64,000 bases of DNA from Bradyrhizobium sp. AZCC 1719 (GCF_036924525.1 NZ_JAZHRU010000001.1:4059001-4123000); one strand, 5' to 3'. Shown: positions 24,780-34,446, counted from the first letter of the stretch. Notes: generated by a model not told the origin, from the sequence alone. Program-made: numbers and translations.

Positions 24780-25190
24780 ATGGCCATCAACGATCTTCCG
24801 ATCCTGTCGGCGCTGCGTACCAAGATGCAGTGGCACCAGGAACGCCAGCGGGTGCTCGCCGAAAACGTATCCAACGCCAACACCCCGAATTTCAGGCCGA
24901 GCGACCTGGTTGAGCCGAAATTCGACAACAAGGGCACAGATGTCGGCGGCGCGATGGGCTCGCTCGCCATGCTGCGCACCAGCGCCACCCATATCGGCGT
25001 CTCCGGCGGCCGCCAGAGCTTCAGGGGGGACGGCGGCAGGAGCGGCTTCCTGACCAAGCCTGCCGGCAACTCGGTCAATCTGGAAGACCAGATGTTGAAG
25101 GTCTCGGCCAACCAGATGGATTACGCGGCCGCCACTTCGCTCTACAGCCGCAGCCTCGGCCTGCTCAAAACCGCCATCGGAAAGCGCTGA
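24780..25190 (+). CDS. flgB: Flagellar proximal rod protein FlgB
   Basis: A 136-residue rod protein. It has the motif LRTKMQWHQERQRVLAENVSNANTPNFRPSDL at residues 10-42 and the C-terminal helix NLEDQMLKVSANQMDYAAATSLYSRSLGLLKTAIGK. FlgB forms part of the proximal rod on the MS-ring and is exported by the flagellar apparatus. Length is normal. It is the first gene of the rightward operon flgB-flgC-fliE-fliQ-fliR-flhB, behind a CtrA-type box. Confidence 0.96.
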   Translation: MAINDLPILSALRTKMQWHQERQRVLAENVSNANTPNFRPSDLVEPKFDNKGTDVGGAMGSLAMLRTSATHIGVSGGRQSFRGDGGRSGFLTKPAGNSVNLEDQMLKVSANQMDYAAATSLYSRSLGLLKTAIGKR

Positions 25191-25216
25191 CGCGGCGCGA
25201 TTAGGAGAACCGGATC

Positions 25217-25642
25217 ATGGCAGATGATGGAAGCGATTTCGCCCGCTCGATGAGCATCGCGACCTCCGGCCTGCGCGCGCAGGCGGGGCGGATGCGAGTG
25301 ATCTCGGAAAACATCGCCAATGCGGAATCCACCGCGCCATCGGCGGGCGGCGATCCCTATCGCCGCAAGGTGCCGACATTTTCCTCGGCGCTCGACCGCA
25401 CGCTGGACGCCCGCGTGGTGACGCTCGGCAAGGTCAGGGCTGACCAGTCGGCGTTTCGCGTCAAGCACGAGCCGAGCAATCCGGCGGCGGATGCTGCCGG
25501 CAACGTCAAATATCCGAACGTCAATCCGCTGGTCGAAATGACCGACATGCGCGAGGCGCAGCGGTCCTATGAGGCCAACCTCAACATCATCAGCGCCACG
25601 CGCCGCATGATTCAACGCACCCTCGACATCCTCAAGGCCTGA
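25217..25642 (+). CDS. flgC: Flagellar proximal rod protein FlgC
   Basis: A 141-residue rod protein with N-terminal motif MSIATSGLRAQAGRMRVISENIANAEST and C-terminal NPLVEMTDMREAQRSYEANLNIISATRRMIQRTLDIL, diagnostic of FlgC. It assembles with FlgB and FlgF in the proximal rod. TTAGGAGAACC precedes the ATG. It follows flgB by 26 bases and precedes fliE by 16. Confidence 0.97.
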   Translation: MADDGSDFARSMSIATSGLRAQAGRMRVISENIANAESTAPSAGGDPYRRKVPTFSSALDRTLDARVVTLGKVRADQSAFRVKHEPSNPAADAAGNVKYPNVNPLVEMTDMREAQRSYEANLNIISATRRMIQRTLDILKA

Positions 25643-25658
25643 ACAGGAACCATAGAAA

Positions 25659-25970
25659 ATGGCTTCACCGACCGTTGCAGCAAACGCCTACGCCGCGCTT
25701 TCGCGCATCATGGAATCCGGCGGCGCCGAGAAGGGCGGCCAATCCACCGGCGGCCCGTCCTTCAGCGCGCTGCTCAAGGACGCGGTGGGAAGCGTGCTGG
25801 ATGCCGGCAAGAAATCCGACGCCCAGACCATGGCTATGACCGCGGGCAAAGCCAATGTCATGGACGTGGTGACGGCGGTGGCGGAGACTGACGTCGCGGT
25901 CTCGACGCTGGTGTCGGTGCGCGACCGGGTGATCCAGTCCTACGAAGACATCATGAAGATGCCGATTTGA
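25659..25970 (+). CDS. fliE: Flagellar MS-ring/rod adaptor FliE
   Basis: A 103-residue protein. The C-terminal half has KSDAQTMAMTAGKANVMDVVTAVAETDVAVSTLVSVRDRVIQSYEDIMKMPI, the conserved FliE helices that join the MS-ring to the rod. The N-terminal part is Gly/Ser-rich. FliE is among the first exported subunits. It sits in the canonical flgB-flgC-fliE order. A palindromic repeat lies in the 109-base gap before fliQ. Confidence 0.95.
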   Translation: MASPTVAANAYAALSRIMESGGAEKGGQSTGGPSFSALLKDAVGSVLDAGKKSDAQTMAMTAGKANVMDVVTAVAETDVAVSTLVSVRDRVIQSYEDIMKMPI

Positions 25971-25979
25971 TTGATGCTG

Positions 25980-26051
25980 TCATTCCGGGGCGCGAAGCGA
26001 ACCCGGAATCTCGAGGTTCCGGGTTCGATGCTTCGCATCGCCCCGGAACGA
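25980..26051. repeat. TCATTCCGG-type palindromic repeat in the fliE-fliQ gap
   Basis: Imperfect inverted repeat with outer arms TCATTCCGGGGCG and CGCCCCGGAACGA and an inner palindrome around ACCCGGAATCTCGAGGTTCCGGGT. It shares its ends and the AATCTCGAG core with the elements at 34452 and 48713. It lies inside an operon and could form a strong mRNA hairpin between fliE and fliQ. Confidence 0.65.
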
Positions 26052-26079
26052 CGTAGCAGGCGAAGCGAGAGAGCAAACA

Positions 26080-26343
26080 ATGACCGGTGCCGAAACCCTC
26101 GACGTGGCGCGCGATGCGATCTGGACCATCGTGGTGGTGTCGTCGCCCTTGATGGTGATTGGCCTGGTGGTCGGCGTCGTGGTGTCGCTGTTCCAGGCAC
26201 TGACGCAGATTCAGGAACAGACGCTGATCTTCGTACCGAAGATCCTCGCGATCTTCGTGACGTTATTGCTGGCGTTACCGTTCATGGCCGATTCGATGCA
26301 CAGTCACATGATGCGGATATCGTCGCGAATCATAGGCGGTTGA
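26080..26343 (+). CDS. fliQ: Flagellar export apparatus protein FliQ
   Basis: An 87-residue protein with two membrane helices: LDVARDAIWTIVVVSSPLMVIGLVVGVVVSLFQALTQIQEQTLIFVPKILAIFVTLLLALPFM. The QALTQIQEQTL loop is the FliQ signature. It is part of the FliPQR export gate. The start is ATG 26080 with GAGAG upstream. fliR begins 14 bases later. Confidence 0.97.
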   Translation: MTGAETLDVARDAIWTIVVVSSPLMVIGLVVGVVVSLFQALTQIQEQTLIFVPKILAIFVTLLLALPFMADSMHSHMMRISSRIIGG

Positions 26344-26357
26344 TGCATTGTGGATAA

Positions 26358-27128
26358 ATGCGCGTCGACATATCGCTGCTGCCGGCCCTTGCCGCCACCT
26401 TCATGCTGGTGTTCGCTCGCGTTGGGGCCATGGTGATGCTGTTGCCGGGGTTTGGCGAGAGCAACATCCCGGTGCGCATCAAGCTCGCGATCGCGTTGCT
26501 GTTGACGTTGATCATTCTGCCGCTCCACCGCACCGCTTACCAAGTCGATCTGACCTCGATGACGGCGATCGGGGTGCTGCTGGTGCACGAGATCGCCATC
26601 GGCATCGTGCTCGGCGCCACGGCGCGCGTGACGCTGGCGGCGCTTGCGGTGGCGGGCTCGGTAATCGCCCAGCAGCTCGGCCTCGGCTTCGTCACCGCCG
26701 TCGATCCGACGCAAGGGCAGCAGGGCGTGCTGATCGGCAACTTCCTCTCCATTCTCGGCATGACGCTGCTGTTTGCGACCGACACCCATCACCTCGTCAT
26801 CGCGGCGCTGAACGAGAGCTACCGGATCTTCTCGCCGGGCGAGCTGATGCCGAGCGGTGACGTGGCGGCGCTTGCCACGCGCGCCTTCGCGACCGCCTTC
26901 AAGATCGGCATACAGCTCTCCGCGCCGTTCCTGGTGTTCGGCCTCGTCTTCAATATCGGCCTCGGCGTGCTGGCGCGGCTGATGCCGGCGATGCAGGTCT
27001 ATTTCGTCGGCGTGCCGCTGTCGATCATGGTGGGCTTTCTGATCTTCGCCCTCGTACTCACCGGAATGATGGCGACTTATCTCAACTACTTCATCGGCGT
27101 GATGCACGAATTGACGCCGCTGAAATAG
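26358..27128 (+). CDS. fliR: Flagellar export apparatus protein FliR
   Basis: A 256-residue protein with about six membrane helices (LLPALAATFMLVFARVGAMVMLLPGFGESNIPVRIKLAIALLLTLIIL ... EIAIGIVLGATARVTLAALAVAGSVIAQQLGLGF). It is the FliR component of the export gate and pairs with FlhB. The stop overlaps a 49-base palindromic repeat by one base; flhB begins after that repeat. Confidence 0.96.
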   Translation: MRVDISLLPALAATFMLVFARVGAMVMLLPGFGESNIPVRIKLAIALLLTLIILPLHRTAYQVDLTSMTAIGVLLVHEIAIGIVLGATARVTLAALAVAGSVIAQQLGLGFVTAVDPTQGQQGVLIGNFLSILGMTLLFATDTHHLVIAALNESYRIFSPGELMPSGDVAALATRAFATAFKIGIQLSAPFLVFGLVFNIGLGVLARLMPAMQVYFVGVPLSIMVGFLIFALVLTGMMATYLNYFIGVMHELTPLK

Positions 27129-27176
27129 AGCATGATCCGGAAAAGTGGGTACCGGTTTTCCGAGAAGATCATGCTC
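27128..27176. repeat. GAGCATGATC-type palindromic element, copy in the fliR-flhB gap
   Basis: A 49-base imperfect palindrome: arms GAGCATGATC (27128-27137) and GATCATGCTC (27167-27176), with inner CGGAAAA and TTTTCCG. A second copy of the same length is at 33675-33723 and a diverged one is at 24418-24465. It starts on the last base of fliR and ends 22 bases before flhB. Confidence 0.75.
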
Positions 27177-27198
27177 AAACGAAAACTAGAGCGCCGCG

Positions 27199-28272
27199 AT
27201 GGCCGACGATACCGACGACAAAACAGAAGACCCTACGCAAAAACGTCTCGACGATGCGCTTGCCAAGGGCGACGTTGCCAAGAGCCAGGAGGTCAACACC
27301 TGGTTCATCATCGCGGGCGGCACACTGATATTATCGACGTTCGCGGGATCGATCGGCGGCGGCATTTTGATGCCGCTGCGCAACCTGATCGCCAATGCAG
27401 GCCAGCTTCGCGCCGACGGCGCGGCGCTGCTCGCGCTTGGCAACACGCTGGGCTACGCCGTGCTCGGCGCGATCGGCGTGCCGCTGCTGATGCTGGCGCT
27501 TGCCGCGATCGCCGGCAACATGATCCAGCACCGGCTGGTGTGGTCTTCGGAATCGCTGAAACCGAAATTCAGCAAGGTATCGCCCGGCGCGGGACTGAAA
27601 CGCATCTTCGGCAAACAGGCGGTGGCGAACTTCGCCAAAGGACTGTTCAAACTGATCGCGCTCGGCTCCGTCATGATGGCGGTGCTGTGGCCCGAGCGTC
27701 ATCGGCTGGAATCGTTCCTGATGTTCGATCCTTCGGCGATCCTCGACGTTACCACCAACCTGACGCTGCAGTTGATGGGTGCGGTGGTGGCGATGCTGGC
27801 GGCCGTCGCGATTGCCGATTACTTCTTTCAGTACCGGCAATGGTACACGCGGCAGAAGATGTCGCTGCAGGAGATCAAGGACGAGTTCAAGCAGTCGGAA
27901 GGCGACCCCCACATCAAGGGCAAGATCCGACAGTTGCGCCAGCAGCGCATGAAGAAGCGCATGATGGCTGCCGTTCCCAACGCCAGCGTGATCATCACCA
28001 ACCCGACCCACTATTCGGTGGCGCTGTCCTACGATCGCGGCATGTCGGCGCCGGTCTGCGTGGCCAAGGGCGTGGACAACGTCGCGTTCAAGATCCGGGA
28101 GATCGCCAAGAAGCACGACATACCGATCGTGGAGAATGTGCCGTTGGCGCGCGCGCTTTATGCCACCGTCGATATCGACGAGGAGATTCCGGTCGAGCAC
28201 TATCACGCGGTGGCCGAGATCATCGGCTATGTCATGCGCCTCAAGAACGGGTTTGCTGGCCGGGGAAGGTGA
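27199..28272 (+). CDS. flhB: Flagellar export switch protein FlhB
   Basis: A 357-residue protein with four membrane helices (residues about 35-210) and the autocleavable cytoplasmic domain containing the NPTH motif (SVIITNPTHYSVALSYDR). Cleavage between Asn and Pro switches export from rod/hook to filament substrates. The N-terminus TDDKTEDPTQKRLDDALAKGDVAKSQEVNTWFI is typical. It closes the flagellar operon. The 28273-28419 gap before cckA shows no obvious terminator. Confidence 0.97.
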   Translation: MADDTDDKTEDPTQKRLDDALAKGDVAKSQEVNTWFIIAGGTLILSTFAGSIGGGILMPLRNLIANAGQLRADGAALLALGNTLGYAVLGAIGVPLLMLALAAIAGNMIQHRLVWSSESLKPKFSKVSPGAGLKRIFGKQAVANFAKGLFKLIALGSVMMAVLWPERHRLESFLMFDPSAILDVTTNLTLQLMGAVVAMLAAVAIADYFFQYRQWYTRQKMSLQEIKDEFKQSEGDPHIKGKIRQLRQQRMKKRMMAAVPNASVIITNPTHYSVALSYDRGMSAPVCVAKGVDNVAFKIREIAKKHDIPIVENVPLARALYATVDIDEEIPVEHYHAVAEIIGYVMRLKNGFAGRGR

Positions 28273-28419
28273 GGGGAACCGCTGGAAAACGCCTTGAAAT
28301 GCCTTCAAGCTGTCAAATAACCGCCTGATGGACTTGCGCTTGCGGGTCCGATTCAGGCACTCAGAAGCGGCGCGCGACCCCGCGCGTCACCTCCTTGCCG
28401 ACGGGCAGTGCCTCTTCAG

Positions 28420-30984
28420 ATGACCGCCGAAACCGATAGCCATCCGCCCACCGAGCCCTTCGCGGCCCACGAGCCGGCGCGGCGGGGCGGTAGCATCGTG
28501 CTGGTGTTGCTGGTGGCCGCGGGCATCGTCGCGGTGGCGGTGGCCCTGATGACCATCGGCCGCGCCCAGGCCCAACCTTATATCCTCGGCGTGTTGGCCC
28601 TTTTGGCCATGGTCGGCCTGTTCAATCTGTTCGCTTTTGCCGCCGGTATCATCCGCTTCACCGACCGCGGCGCCGACGATCCGGTAATGGGCCGCATCGC
28701 CGATCACGCCTATGACGGGCTGGCGGTGACCGACCCCAAAGGCCACGTGGTCTATTCCAACGCCGCCTATCAGGCGCTGACCGGAGCTGCCACCGCGCAG
28801 GACGTGCGGCCGGTCGAGCGCGTCTTCATCGGTAATCCCGACGTCTCCGAAGCCGTGTTCCGCCTGCTCAAGGCCGCCCGTGAAGGCAAGCGGCAGCAGG
28901 AGGAGGTCCGTATCGCCGGCTCTGACGGCGCGCAGGGCCGCTGGCTGCGAATGCGGGTTCGCCCGCTTGGCCAGAGCAAGCGCGAAGCAAAATACGCGGT
29001 GTGGTCGATCGCTGACATCACGCGGGACCGCGAGCGTCAGGAAGATGTGTTCCGGGAACTGCAGCACGCGATCGAATATCTCGATCATGCGCCATGCGGC
29101 TTCTTCTCGGTCGATCCGGCCGGCGACGTCATCTATGTCAACGCCACGCTGGCGAACTGGCTCGATCACGATCTCGCCGAGATTGGTTCCGGCGGGTTGA
29201 AGCTAACCGATATCGTCTCCGGCGATGGCGCCTCGCTCCTGACCTCGATCGTAGCGGTACCCGGCGAGGTCAAAACCGAAGTGTTCGACATCGACCTGCG
29301 CATGCGCGGCGGCAAGACCATGCCGGTGCGGCTCTACCACAAGCTCGCCTTCGGCGCCGACGGCTCGCCGGGTTCGTCGCGCACGCTCGTGATCAGCCGC
29401 GCGCGCGACGAGCATTCCGACCCCGAACGCGCCGCCGAAGTCCGCTTCATGCGGTTCTTCGACCATACGCCGATGGCGATTGCGACGGTGGACCGCGGCG
29501 GCACGGTGGTGCGCGCCAACGCCCGCTTCGCCAAGCTCGCGCAAAGCCTGAGCTCGGACGGCGCGGCCAACAAGTCGATCTTCCGCACGGTAAATGCGCG
29601 CGACCGCAGCCTTCTGATCTCGGCGATCAACCAGGCGGCCGAAGGGCAGGGCGACATCGCACCGGTGGAAGTCATGCTCGACGGCGCCAAGGAGCGCTGG
29701 GGACAGTTCTTCGTCACCGCTGTCGAGGAAGACGAGCGCGACACCGAAGCTGCCATCGTCTATCTGCTCGAGACCACTGAGCGGCGCACGCTGGAAAACC
29801 AGATCAATCAGTCGCAGAAGATGGACATGGTCGGCCAGCTCGCCGGGGGCATCGCGCACGACTTCAACAACGTGCTCTCAGCCATCATGATGGCGAACGA
29901 CTTCCTCTTGAACGCGCACAAGCCGACTGATCCGTCGTTCCAGGACATTATGCAGATCAAGCAGAACGCGACCCGCGCGGCGACGCTGGTGCGGCAACTG
30001 CTCGCGTTCTCGCGCCGCCAGACGCTGCGGCCGCAGGTACTCGACCTCGGCGATGCGCTTTCCGATCTCACCATGCTGCTGCGCCGCCTGATCGGCGAGA
30101 AGGTCAAGCTCGACCTCGTGCACGGCCGCGATCTCTGGCCAGTCAAGGTCGACGTCTCGCAGTTCGAGCAGGTGGTCGTCAATCTCGCGGTCAACGCGCG
30201 CGACGCGATGCCCGATGGCGGCAAACTGACGGTGAGGACCGCCAACGTGACGGTAGACGAGGCAGCGCAGCTTTCGCACAAGGGCATGCCGGCCGCCGAT
30301 TACGTGCGGATCGACATTTCCGATACCGGCACCGGTATCCCGGCCGAGATCGTCGACAAGATCTTCGAGCCGTTCTTCTCGACCAAGGAGGTCGGCAAGG
30401 GCACCGGGCTCGGCCTCTCCACGGTGTACGGCATCGTCAAGCAAACCGGTGGCTTCGTCTATGTCGACTCCACGCCCGGCGAAGGCACCACGTTCCGCAT
30501 CTTCCTGCCGCGTCATCGGCCCGAACTGGAAGCGCAGCCGGAGGCGCACGCCGCCAATGGCGCGGCCAGGGAAGGGGCGGCCGAGCCGCCGAAGCCGCGG
30601 CCCGACCTGACCGGGCAGGGCACCATCCTGCTGGTGGAAGACGAGGACGGCTTGCGCTCGCTGAACGCGCGGGGCCTGCGTTCGCGCGGCTACAGCGTGA
30701 TCGAGGCCTCCAACGGCATCGAGGCGATGGAGGCGCTGGACGAAAAGGACGGCGCGGTGGATCTCGTCGTTTCCGACGTGGTGATGCCGGAAATGGACGG
30801 CCCGACGCTGTTGCGCGAAATGCGCAAGCGCAATCCGAATCTGAAGATCATCTTCGTCTCAGGTTACGCTGAAGAGGCTTTCGACAAGAGCCTGCCGGAG
30901 AACGAACAATTCGCCTTCCTGCCGAAGCCGTTTGCGCTCTCCGCTCTGGTCGAGAAGGTCAAGGAGACGATGACGGCCTCATAA
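28420..30984 (+). CDS. cckA: Cell-cycle hybrid histidine kinase CckA
   Basis: An 854-residue kinase-phosphatase that feeds the ChpT-CtrA phosphorelay. It has two N-terminal membrane helices (residues about 22-75) and PAS domains at about 90-200, 215-320 and 340-450. The dimerisation box [18 protein letters not shown] and ATPase boxes [21 protein letters not shown] and [20 protein letters not shown] follow, then a receiver with [12 protein letters not shown] and LPKPF. Length and layout fit Bradyrhizobium CckA; Caulobacter CckA is about 690 residues. ATG 28420 or the in-frame GTG 28408 could be the start. Its position after flhB is consistent with the joint control of motility and cell cycle. 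Confidence 0.93.
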   Translation: MTAETDSHPPTEPFAAHEPARRGGSIVLVLLVAAGIVAVAVALMTIGRAQAQPYILGVLALLAMVGLFNLFAFAAGIIRFTDRGADDPVMGRIADHAYDGLAVTDPKGHVVYSNAAYQALTGAATAQDVRPVERVFIGNPDVSEAVFRLLKAAREGKRQQEEVRIAGSDGAQGRWLRMRVRPLGQSKREAKYAVWSIADITRDRERQEDVFRELQHAIEYLDHAPCGFFSVDPAGDVIYVNATLANWLDHDLAEIGSGGLKLTDIVSGDGASLLTSIVAVPGEVKTEVFDIDLRMRGGKTMPVRLYHKLAFGADGSPGSSRTLVISRARDEHSDPERAAEVRFMRFFDHTPMAIATVDRGGTVVRANARFAKLAQSLSSDGAANKSIFRTVNARDRSLLISAINQAAEGQGDIAPVEVMLDGAKERWGQFFVTAVEEDERDTEAAIVYLLETTERRTLENQINQSQKMDMVGQLAGGIAHDFNNVLSAIMMANDFLLNAHKPTDPSFQDIMQIKQNATRAATLVRQLLAFSRRQTLRPQVLDLGDALSDLTMLLRRLIGEKVKLDLVHGRDLWPVKVDVSQFEQVVVNLAVNARDAMPDGGKLTVRTANVTVDEAAQLSHKGMPAADYVRIDISDTGTGIPAEIVDKIFEPFFSTKEVGKGTGLGLSTVYGIVKQTGGFVYVDSTPGEGTTFRIFLPRHRPELEAQPEAHAANGAAREGAAEPPKPRPDLTGQGTILLVEDEDGLRSLNARGLRSRGYSVIEASNGIEAMEALDEKDGAVDLVVSDVVMPEMDGPTLLREMRKRNPNLKIIFVSGYAEEAFDKSLPENEQFAFLPKPFALSALVEKVKETMTAS

Positions 30985-31152
30985 AATCCTGCCCGAAAGC
31001 CTGCTGCGCATGGTGAATGCGGAGTTTACGGCCAAATCGTCACATCCCCGCGACTGAGGGCCGCAGCCGCCGTTCCCGATATTTGCTTCACTTTTGGCTG
31101 GCTCTGCCCATCTTAGGGGCACTTCCCCATGGAGGGGAATGAGGAAAAAGAT

Positions 31153-32139
31153 ATGAATTTCACGCAGACTGCGCGCGGAATTGTACGTGCCATGGCCATC
31201 GTCCTGTCGGTGGCGGTTCCACTGGCGATCACAATCGAAGCGGCTGATGCCCGCGTTGGCGGCGGCGGCAGTTCCGGTTCGCGGGGATCGCGGACCTATT
31301 CGGCGCCCCCGAGCACGACCACCGCTCCGGGCACGGCGCAACCCATGAACCGAAGCTTTACCCAGCCGGGCACCCCCGCAGCGGGTAATCCGGCCGCGGG
31401 CGCAGCCAACAAGGGCGGCTTCTTCAACCGGCCCGGCATGGGCATGCTCGGCGGCCTTGCCGCCGGCTTCCTCGGTGCCGGCCTGCTCGGCATGCTGTTC
31501 GGCGGCGGATTGTTCTCCGGCCTCGGCGGCCTGTCCTCGATCATCGGCCTGCTGCTGCAGATCGCGCTGATCGTCATCGTGGTGCGTCTGGCAATGTCGT
31601 GGTGGCAGCGCCGCCATACGCCGGCCTCCGCCTATGCCAACGCGCCTGCCGCCAGTGGGCCTGCTGAAGGCCCCGGCGCCCAGACCAGCTTCCGCTCCGG
31701 ACTGGGTGGCTTTGGGCTGGGTTCGAGCCAGCCGGCGCTGGAAATCCAGCCGGCCGACTATGAGGCGTTCGAGCGGCTGCTTGGCGAGGTTCAGGCCGCC
31801 TGGTCGAACGAGGACGTCGCCAAATTGCATACGCTGGCGACGCCCGAGATGGTGTCCTACTTCTCCAAGGATCTCGAGGAGAACAAGGCCCGCAACGACG
31901 TCAACAAGGTGTCCGACGTCAAGCTGCTGCAGGGCGACCTCGCGGAAGCCTGGCGCGAAGGCGAAACCGATTATGCCAGCGTGGCGATGCGGTTCTCGCT
32001 GGTCGACAAGACACTTGAGCGCAACACCGGCCGTTTGGTCGCGGGCAGCGAAACCCCGATCGAGGCCACCGAAGTCTGGACCTTCGCTCGTCGCCGCGGC
32101 GGCGACTGGGAACTCTCGGCGATCCAGCAGACGAGCTGA
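31153..32139 (+). CDS. Tim44-domain membrane protein
   Basis: A 328-residue protein with a signal or anchor (IVRAMAIVLSVAVPLAITIEAADA), a Gly/Ser/Pro-rich stretch, a hydrophobic Gly-rich segment (MLGGLAAGFLGAGLLGMLFGGGLFSGLGGLSSIIGLLLQIALIVIVVRLAM) and a C-terminal Tim44-like domain (YEAFERLLGEVQAAWSNEDVAKLHTLATPEMVSYFSKDLEEN ... ATEVWTFARRRGGDWELSAIQQ). Bacterial Tim44-like proteins lack an established function; mitochondrial Tim44 links Hsp70 to the import channel. GAGG before ATG 31153 favours this start over ATG 31129. A strong terminator follows. Confidence 0.88.
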   Translation: MNFTQTARGIVRAMAIVLSVAVPLAITIEAADARVGGGGSSGSRGSRTYSAPPSTTTAPGTAQPMNRSFTQPGTPAAGNPAAGAANKGGFFNRPGMGMLGGLAAGFLGAGLLGMLFGGGLFSGLGGLSSIIGLLLQIALIVIVVRLAMSWWQRRHTPASAYANAPAASGPAEGPGAQTSFRSGLGGFGLGSSQPALEIQPADYEAFERLLGEVQAAWSNEDVAKLHTLATPEMVSYFSKDLEENKARNDVNKVSDVKLLQGDLAEAWREGETDYASVAMRFSLVDKTLERNTGRLVAGSETPIEATEVWTFARRRGGDWELSAIQQTS

Positions 32140-32159
32140 TCGCCTGCACCAACACGAAG

Positions 32160-32193
32160 AAGGCGCTGCGGCTTGTTCCGCGGCGCCTTTTTC
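32160..32193 (+). terminator. Rho-independent terminator after the Tim44-like gene
   Basis: A 12-bp stem (AAGGCGCTGCGG / CCGCGGCGCCTT, one G-T wobble) with loop CTTGTT, followed by TTTTTC. It begins 20 bases after the stop codon. Confidence 0.85.
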
Positions 32194-32291
32194 TTTGCGG
32201 GAATGCATGCTCCATTTCGGACTTCGCCCTGCAGGAATAATGATTGCGGCCGCGTGTTGATGAGACATGGCCCACAACAGGGAGGTCTTCA

Positions 32292-32972
32292 ATGAACGGC
32301 TTCGCCCGGATCATCTCGCCGGCGTGCTTCGCCCTCGCCGCCATGTCGATTCTCGCAAGCGTGCCTGCGCATGCTCAATCCGCCAATGCCAGCTTCTTCG
32401 TGACCAGCAACGGCATCGGCAATGGCGGCAATCTCGGTGGTCTTGCCGGCGCCGACAATCATTGCCAGACGCTGGCGCAGGCCGCCGGTGCCGGAGGCAA
32501 AACCTGGCGCGCCTATCTCTCAACGCAAGGCGCCGACGGTGCGCCCGCGGTGAACGCGCGCGACCGTATCGGCAAGGGGCCGTGGCAGAACGCCAAGGGC
32601 GCCGTGGTTGCCAAGGATGTCGCCGAACTGCACGGCACCAACGGCCTCACCAAGCAGACCGCCTTGAGCGAGAAGGGTGAGGTCATCAATGGCCGCGGCG
32701 ATACGCCCAATCGCCACGACGTGCTGACGGGATCGCAGCCCGACGGCACCGCGTTTACCGCCGGCGAAGATCGCACCTGCAGGAACTGGACGAGTTCGAC
32801 GCAAGGCTCCGCCATGGTCGGACATTCCGATCGCGTGGGACTGCGCGACGACGACGCCTCGAAATCCTGGAATTCGTCGCATCCCTCGCGCGGGCCCGAC
32901 GGCGGCTGTTCGCAGGCCGACCTGAAGAGCACCGGCGGCGACGGGCTGTTCTATTGCTTCGCGGCGAATTGA
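32292..32972 (+). CDS. Exported DUF1554 (lectin-like) protein
   Basis: A 226-residue secreted protein. The signal peptide is MNGFARIISPACFALAAMSILASVPAHA. The mature part begins SANASFFVTSNGIGNGGNLGGLAGADNHCQTLAQAAGAGGKTWRAYLS, the pattern of DUF1554, a fold related to C-type lectin and endostatin domains. It contains CRNWTSS and ends GDGLFYCFAAN, also family-typical. Conserved Cys positions suggest disulfides in the periplasm or outside. GGGAGG before ATG 32292 fixes the start. Its role is unknown; sugar or surface binding is possible. Confidence 0.8.
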   Translation: MNGFARIISPACFALAAMSILASVPAHAQSANASFFVTSNGIGNGGNLGGLAGADNHCQTLAQAAGAGGKTWRAYLSTQGADGAPAVNARDRIGKGPWQNAKGAVVAKDVAELHGTNGLTKQTALSEKGEVINGRGDTPNRHDVLTGSQPDGTAFTAGEDRTCRNWTSSTQGSAMVGHSDRVGLRDDDASKSWNSSHPSRGPDGGCSQADLKSTGGDGLFYCFAAN

Positions 32973-33198
32973 CGGGCGATCGGTCTTGAGCTCGCCCGGC
33001 GAGTGACGCAACAGGATCGACCAATCGAAGTCCTTCGCACGAGCGTGCGTCCAATGACAGCTCCGCAACATCGGCATGCTGCTCTTTCGATGTAGCGGAA
33101 CCTATTCAGCGTATTTTCTTGCTCGTGCAATCCGGCAGACGATTGCGGAACTCCAGAGTGTTTGGCGAGTTGCCAATCGGAATCCCGGAGGCCTTGCA

Positions 33199-33474
33199 AT
33201 GAAACGAGTCCTTTTCGCGTTGGCTTTTACCGTCTTGGCAACGCCGCTGGCGCTGGCGGGCAACACGTCGTCGAACTCCAGCTCTAACTCGTCGAATGGC
33301 GTGCACACCCGCGTCGATACGATCACCACCGACGACGGCCGTGGACGGACATTTTATCAGCGGCGCAGCGTCCGGATCGACGCTGATCGCGGGCGACCGG
33401 CATACATGCGCAACTCCGTTCGCGAACGCTACGGCCCTGCGCGCCGCTGGCACCGTGACGATGATGATGACTGA
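33199..33474 (+). CDS. Small exported hypothetical protein, Ser/Asn and Arg/Asp rich
   Basis: A 91-residue protein with signal peptide MKRVLFALAFTVLATPLALA. The mature region starts with a short Ser/Asn repeat (SSNSSSNSSN), continues HTRVDTITTDDGRGRTFYQRRSVRIDADRG and ends in a run of acidic residues (HRDDDDD). No family was recognised. CGGAGG lies upstream of ATG 33199. A clear terminator is about 100 bases downstream. Confidence 0.65.
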   Translation: MKRVLFALAFTVLATPLALAGNTSSNSSSNSSNGVHTRVDTITTDDGRGRTFYQRRSVRIDADRGRPAYMRNSVRERYGPARRWHRDDDDD

Positions 33475-33580
33475 AACCATTTGCGGCCGATCCGGCACCT
33501 GACGAGGAGGGCGTGGCTCGGGTCGACAACGTTCCCCGGCACGCGGCGCTGAAGCCGTCAATTTTCAAGTTTTGTCGATC

Positions 33581-33606
33581 AAAGCCGCCCCAGAGGCGGC
33601 TTTTTC
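33581..33606 (+). terminator. Rho-independent terminator
   Basis: A perfect 9-bp stem AAAGCCGCC (33581-33589) and GGCGGCTTT (33595-33603) with loop CCAGA, followed by a T-run. It probably ends the transcript of the small exported gene. Confidence 0.85.
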
Positions 33607-33674
33607 TATTTGCGCCGCTCTCGGGAGCGTGATGACTTGTCGTCGAATCGTCATCCCGCTTTATCTCTTTGTTT

Positions 33675-33723
33675 GAGCATGATCTTTTCGGAAAGCCGCT
33701 TCTCACTTTTCCGGATCATGCTC
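33675..33723. repeat. GAGCATGATC-type palindromic element
   Basis: A 49-base element with arms GAGCATGATC (33675-33684) and GATCATGCTC (33714-33723). Read on the minus strand it has the same length and inner CGGAAAAGTG as the copy at 27128-27176. It ends 15 bases before the glutathione transferase start, leaving room only for the ribosome binding site. Confidence 0.75.
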
Positions 33724-33738
33724 TAGGAGGCGCCTTCG

Positions 33739-34446
33739 ATGCATTACGAGCTTTATTACTGGCCGACCATTCAGGGTCGCGGCGAGTATGTGCGTCTCGC
33801 GCTGGAAGAGGCGGGCGCTGGCTATACCGACGTGGCGCGCCACGGCAACGGCATGGCGGCGATGACGCGCATGATGGAAGTCGGGAAGGGAACGCCGCCC
33901 TTCGCGCCGCCGTTCCTGAAAGCCGGGAAGCTCGTGATCGGGCAGACGGCCAACATCCTGCTCTATCTCGGATCACGGCATGGGCTGGCGCCGAAGACGG
34001 AAGCCGGCAGACTACGGGTGCACCAGCTACAGCTCACGATTGCGGATCTGGTGCTGGAAGTTCACGACACCCATCATCCGCTCGGGCCGTCACTGTACTA
34101 TGAGGAGCAGAAAGCGCCGGCAAAAAAACGCACCGATGAGTTCTGGAAGGCGCGCGTGCCGAAATATCTCGGCTATTTCGAAGATCTCCTGCAGGCCAAT
34201 GGCGGGACATATGTCACCGGCCGCCGCCTGACCTATGTCGACCTGTCGCTGTTTCAGATCGTCGAAGGCCTTCGCTATGCATTTCCGAAACGGATGAAGG
34301 CCTTCGAGAGCGACATTCCCGGTCTCGTCGAACTGCGTGACCGCGTCGCGGAGCGGCCAAACATCAAGGCTTATCTTGCGAGCGATCGAAGGATTGCTTT
34401 CAACGAGGACGGGATTTTCCGAAGGTACAACGTGCTGGATGGCTGA
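33739..34446 (+). CDS. Glutathione S-transferase
   Basis: A 235-residue cytosolic enzyme. The thioredoxin-like N-terminal domain is HYELYYWPTIQGRGEYVRLALEEAGAGYTDV with the glutathione-loop segment GQTANILLYLG. The C-terminal all-helical domain contains YVTGRRLTYVDLSLFQIVEGLRYAFP, the usual N-capping box region. Tyr at position 6 or 7 could be the catalytic residue. It would conjugate glutathione to electrophiles, but the substrate is unknown. AGGAGG precedes ATG 33739, immediately after a palindromic repeat. Confidence 0.9.
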   Translation: MHYELYYWPTIQGRGEYVRLALEEAGAGYTDVARHGNGMAAMTRMMEVGKGTPPFAPPFLKAGKLVIGQTANILLYLGSRHGLAPKTEAGRLRVHQLQLTIADLVLEVHDTHHPLGPSLYYEEQKAPAKKRTDEFWKARVPKYLGYFEDLLQANGGTYVTGRRLTYVDLSLFQIVEGLRYAFPKRMKAFESDIPGLVELRDRVAERPNIKAYLASDRRIAFNEDGIFRRYNVLDG

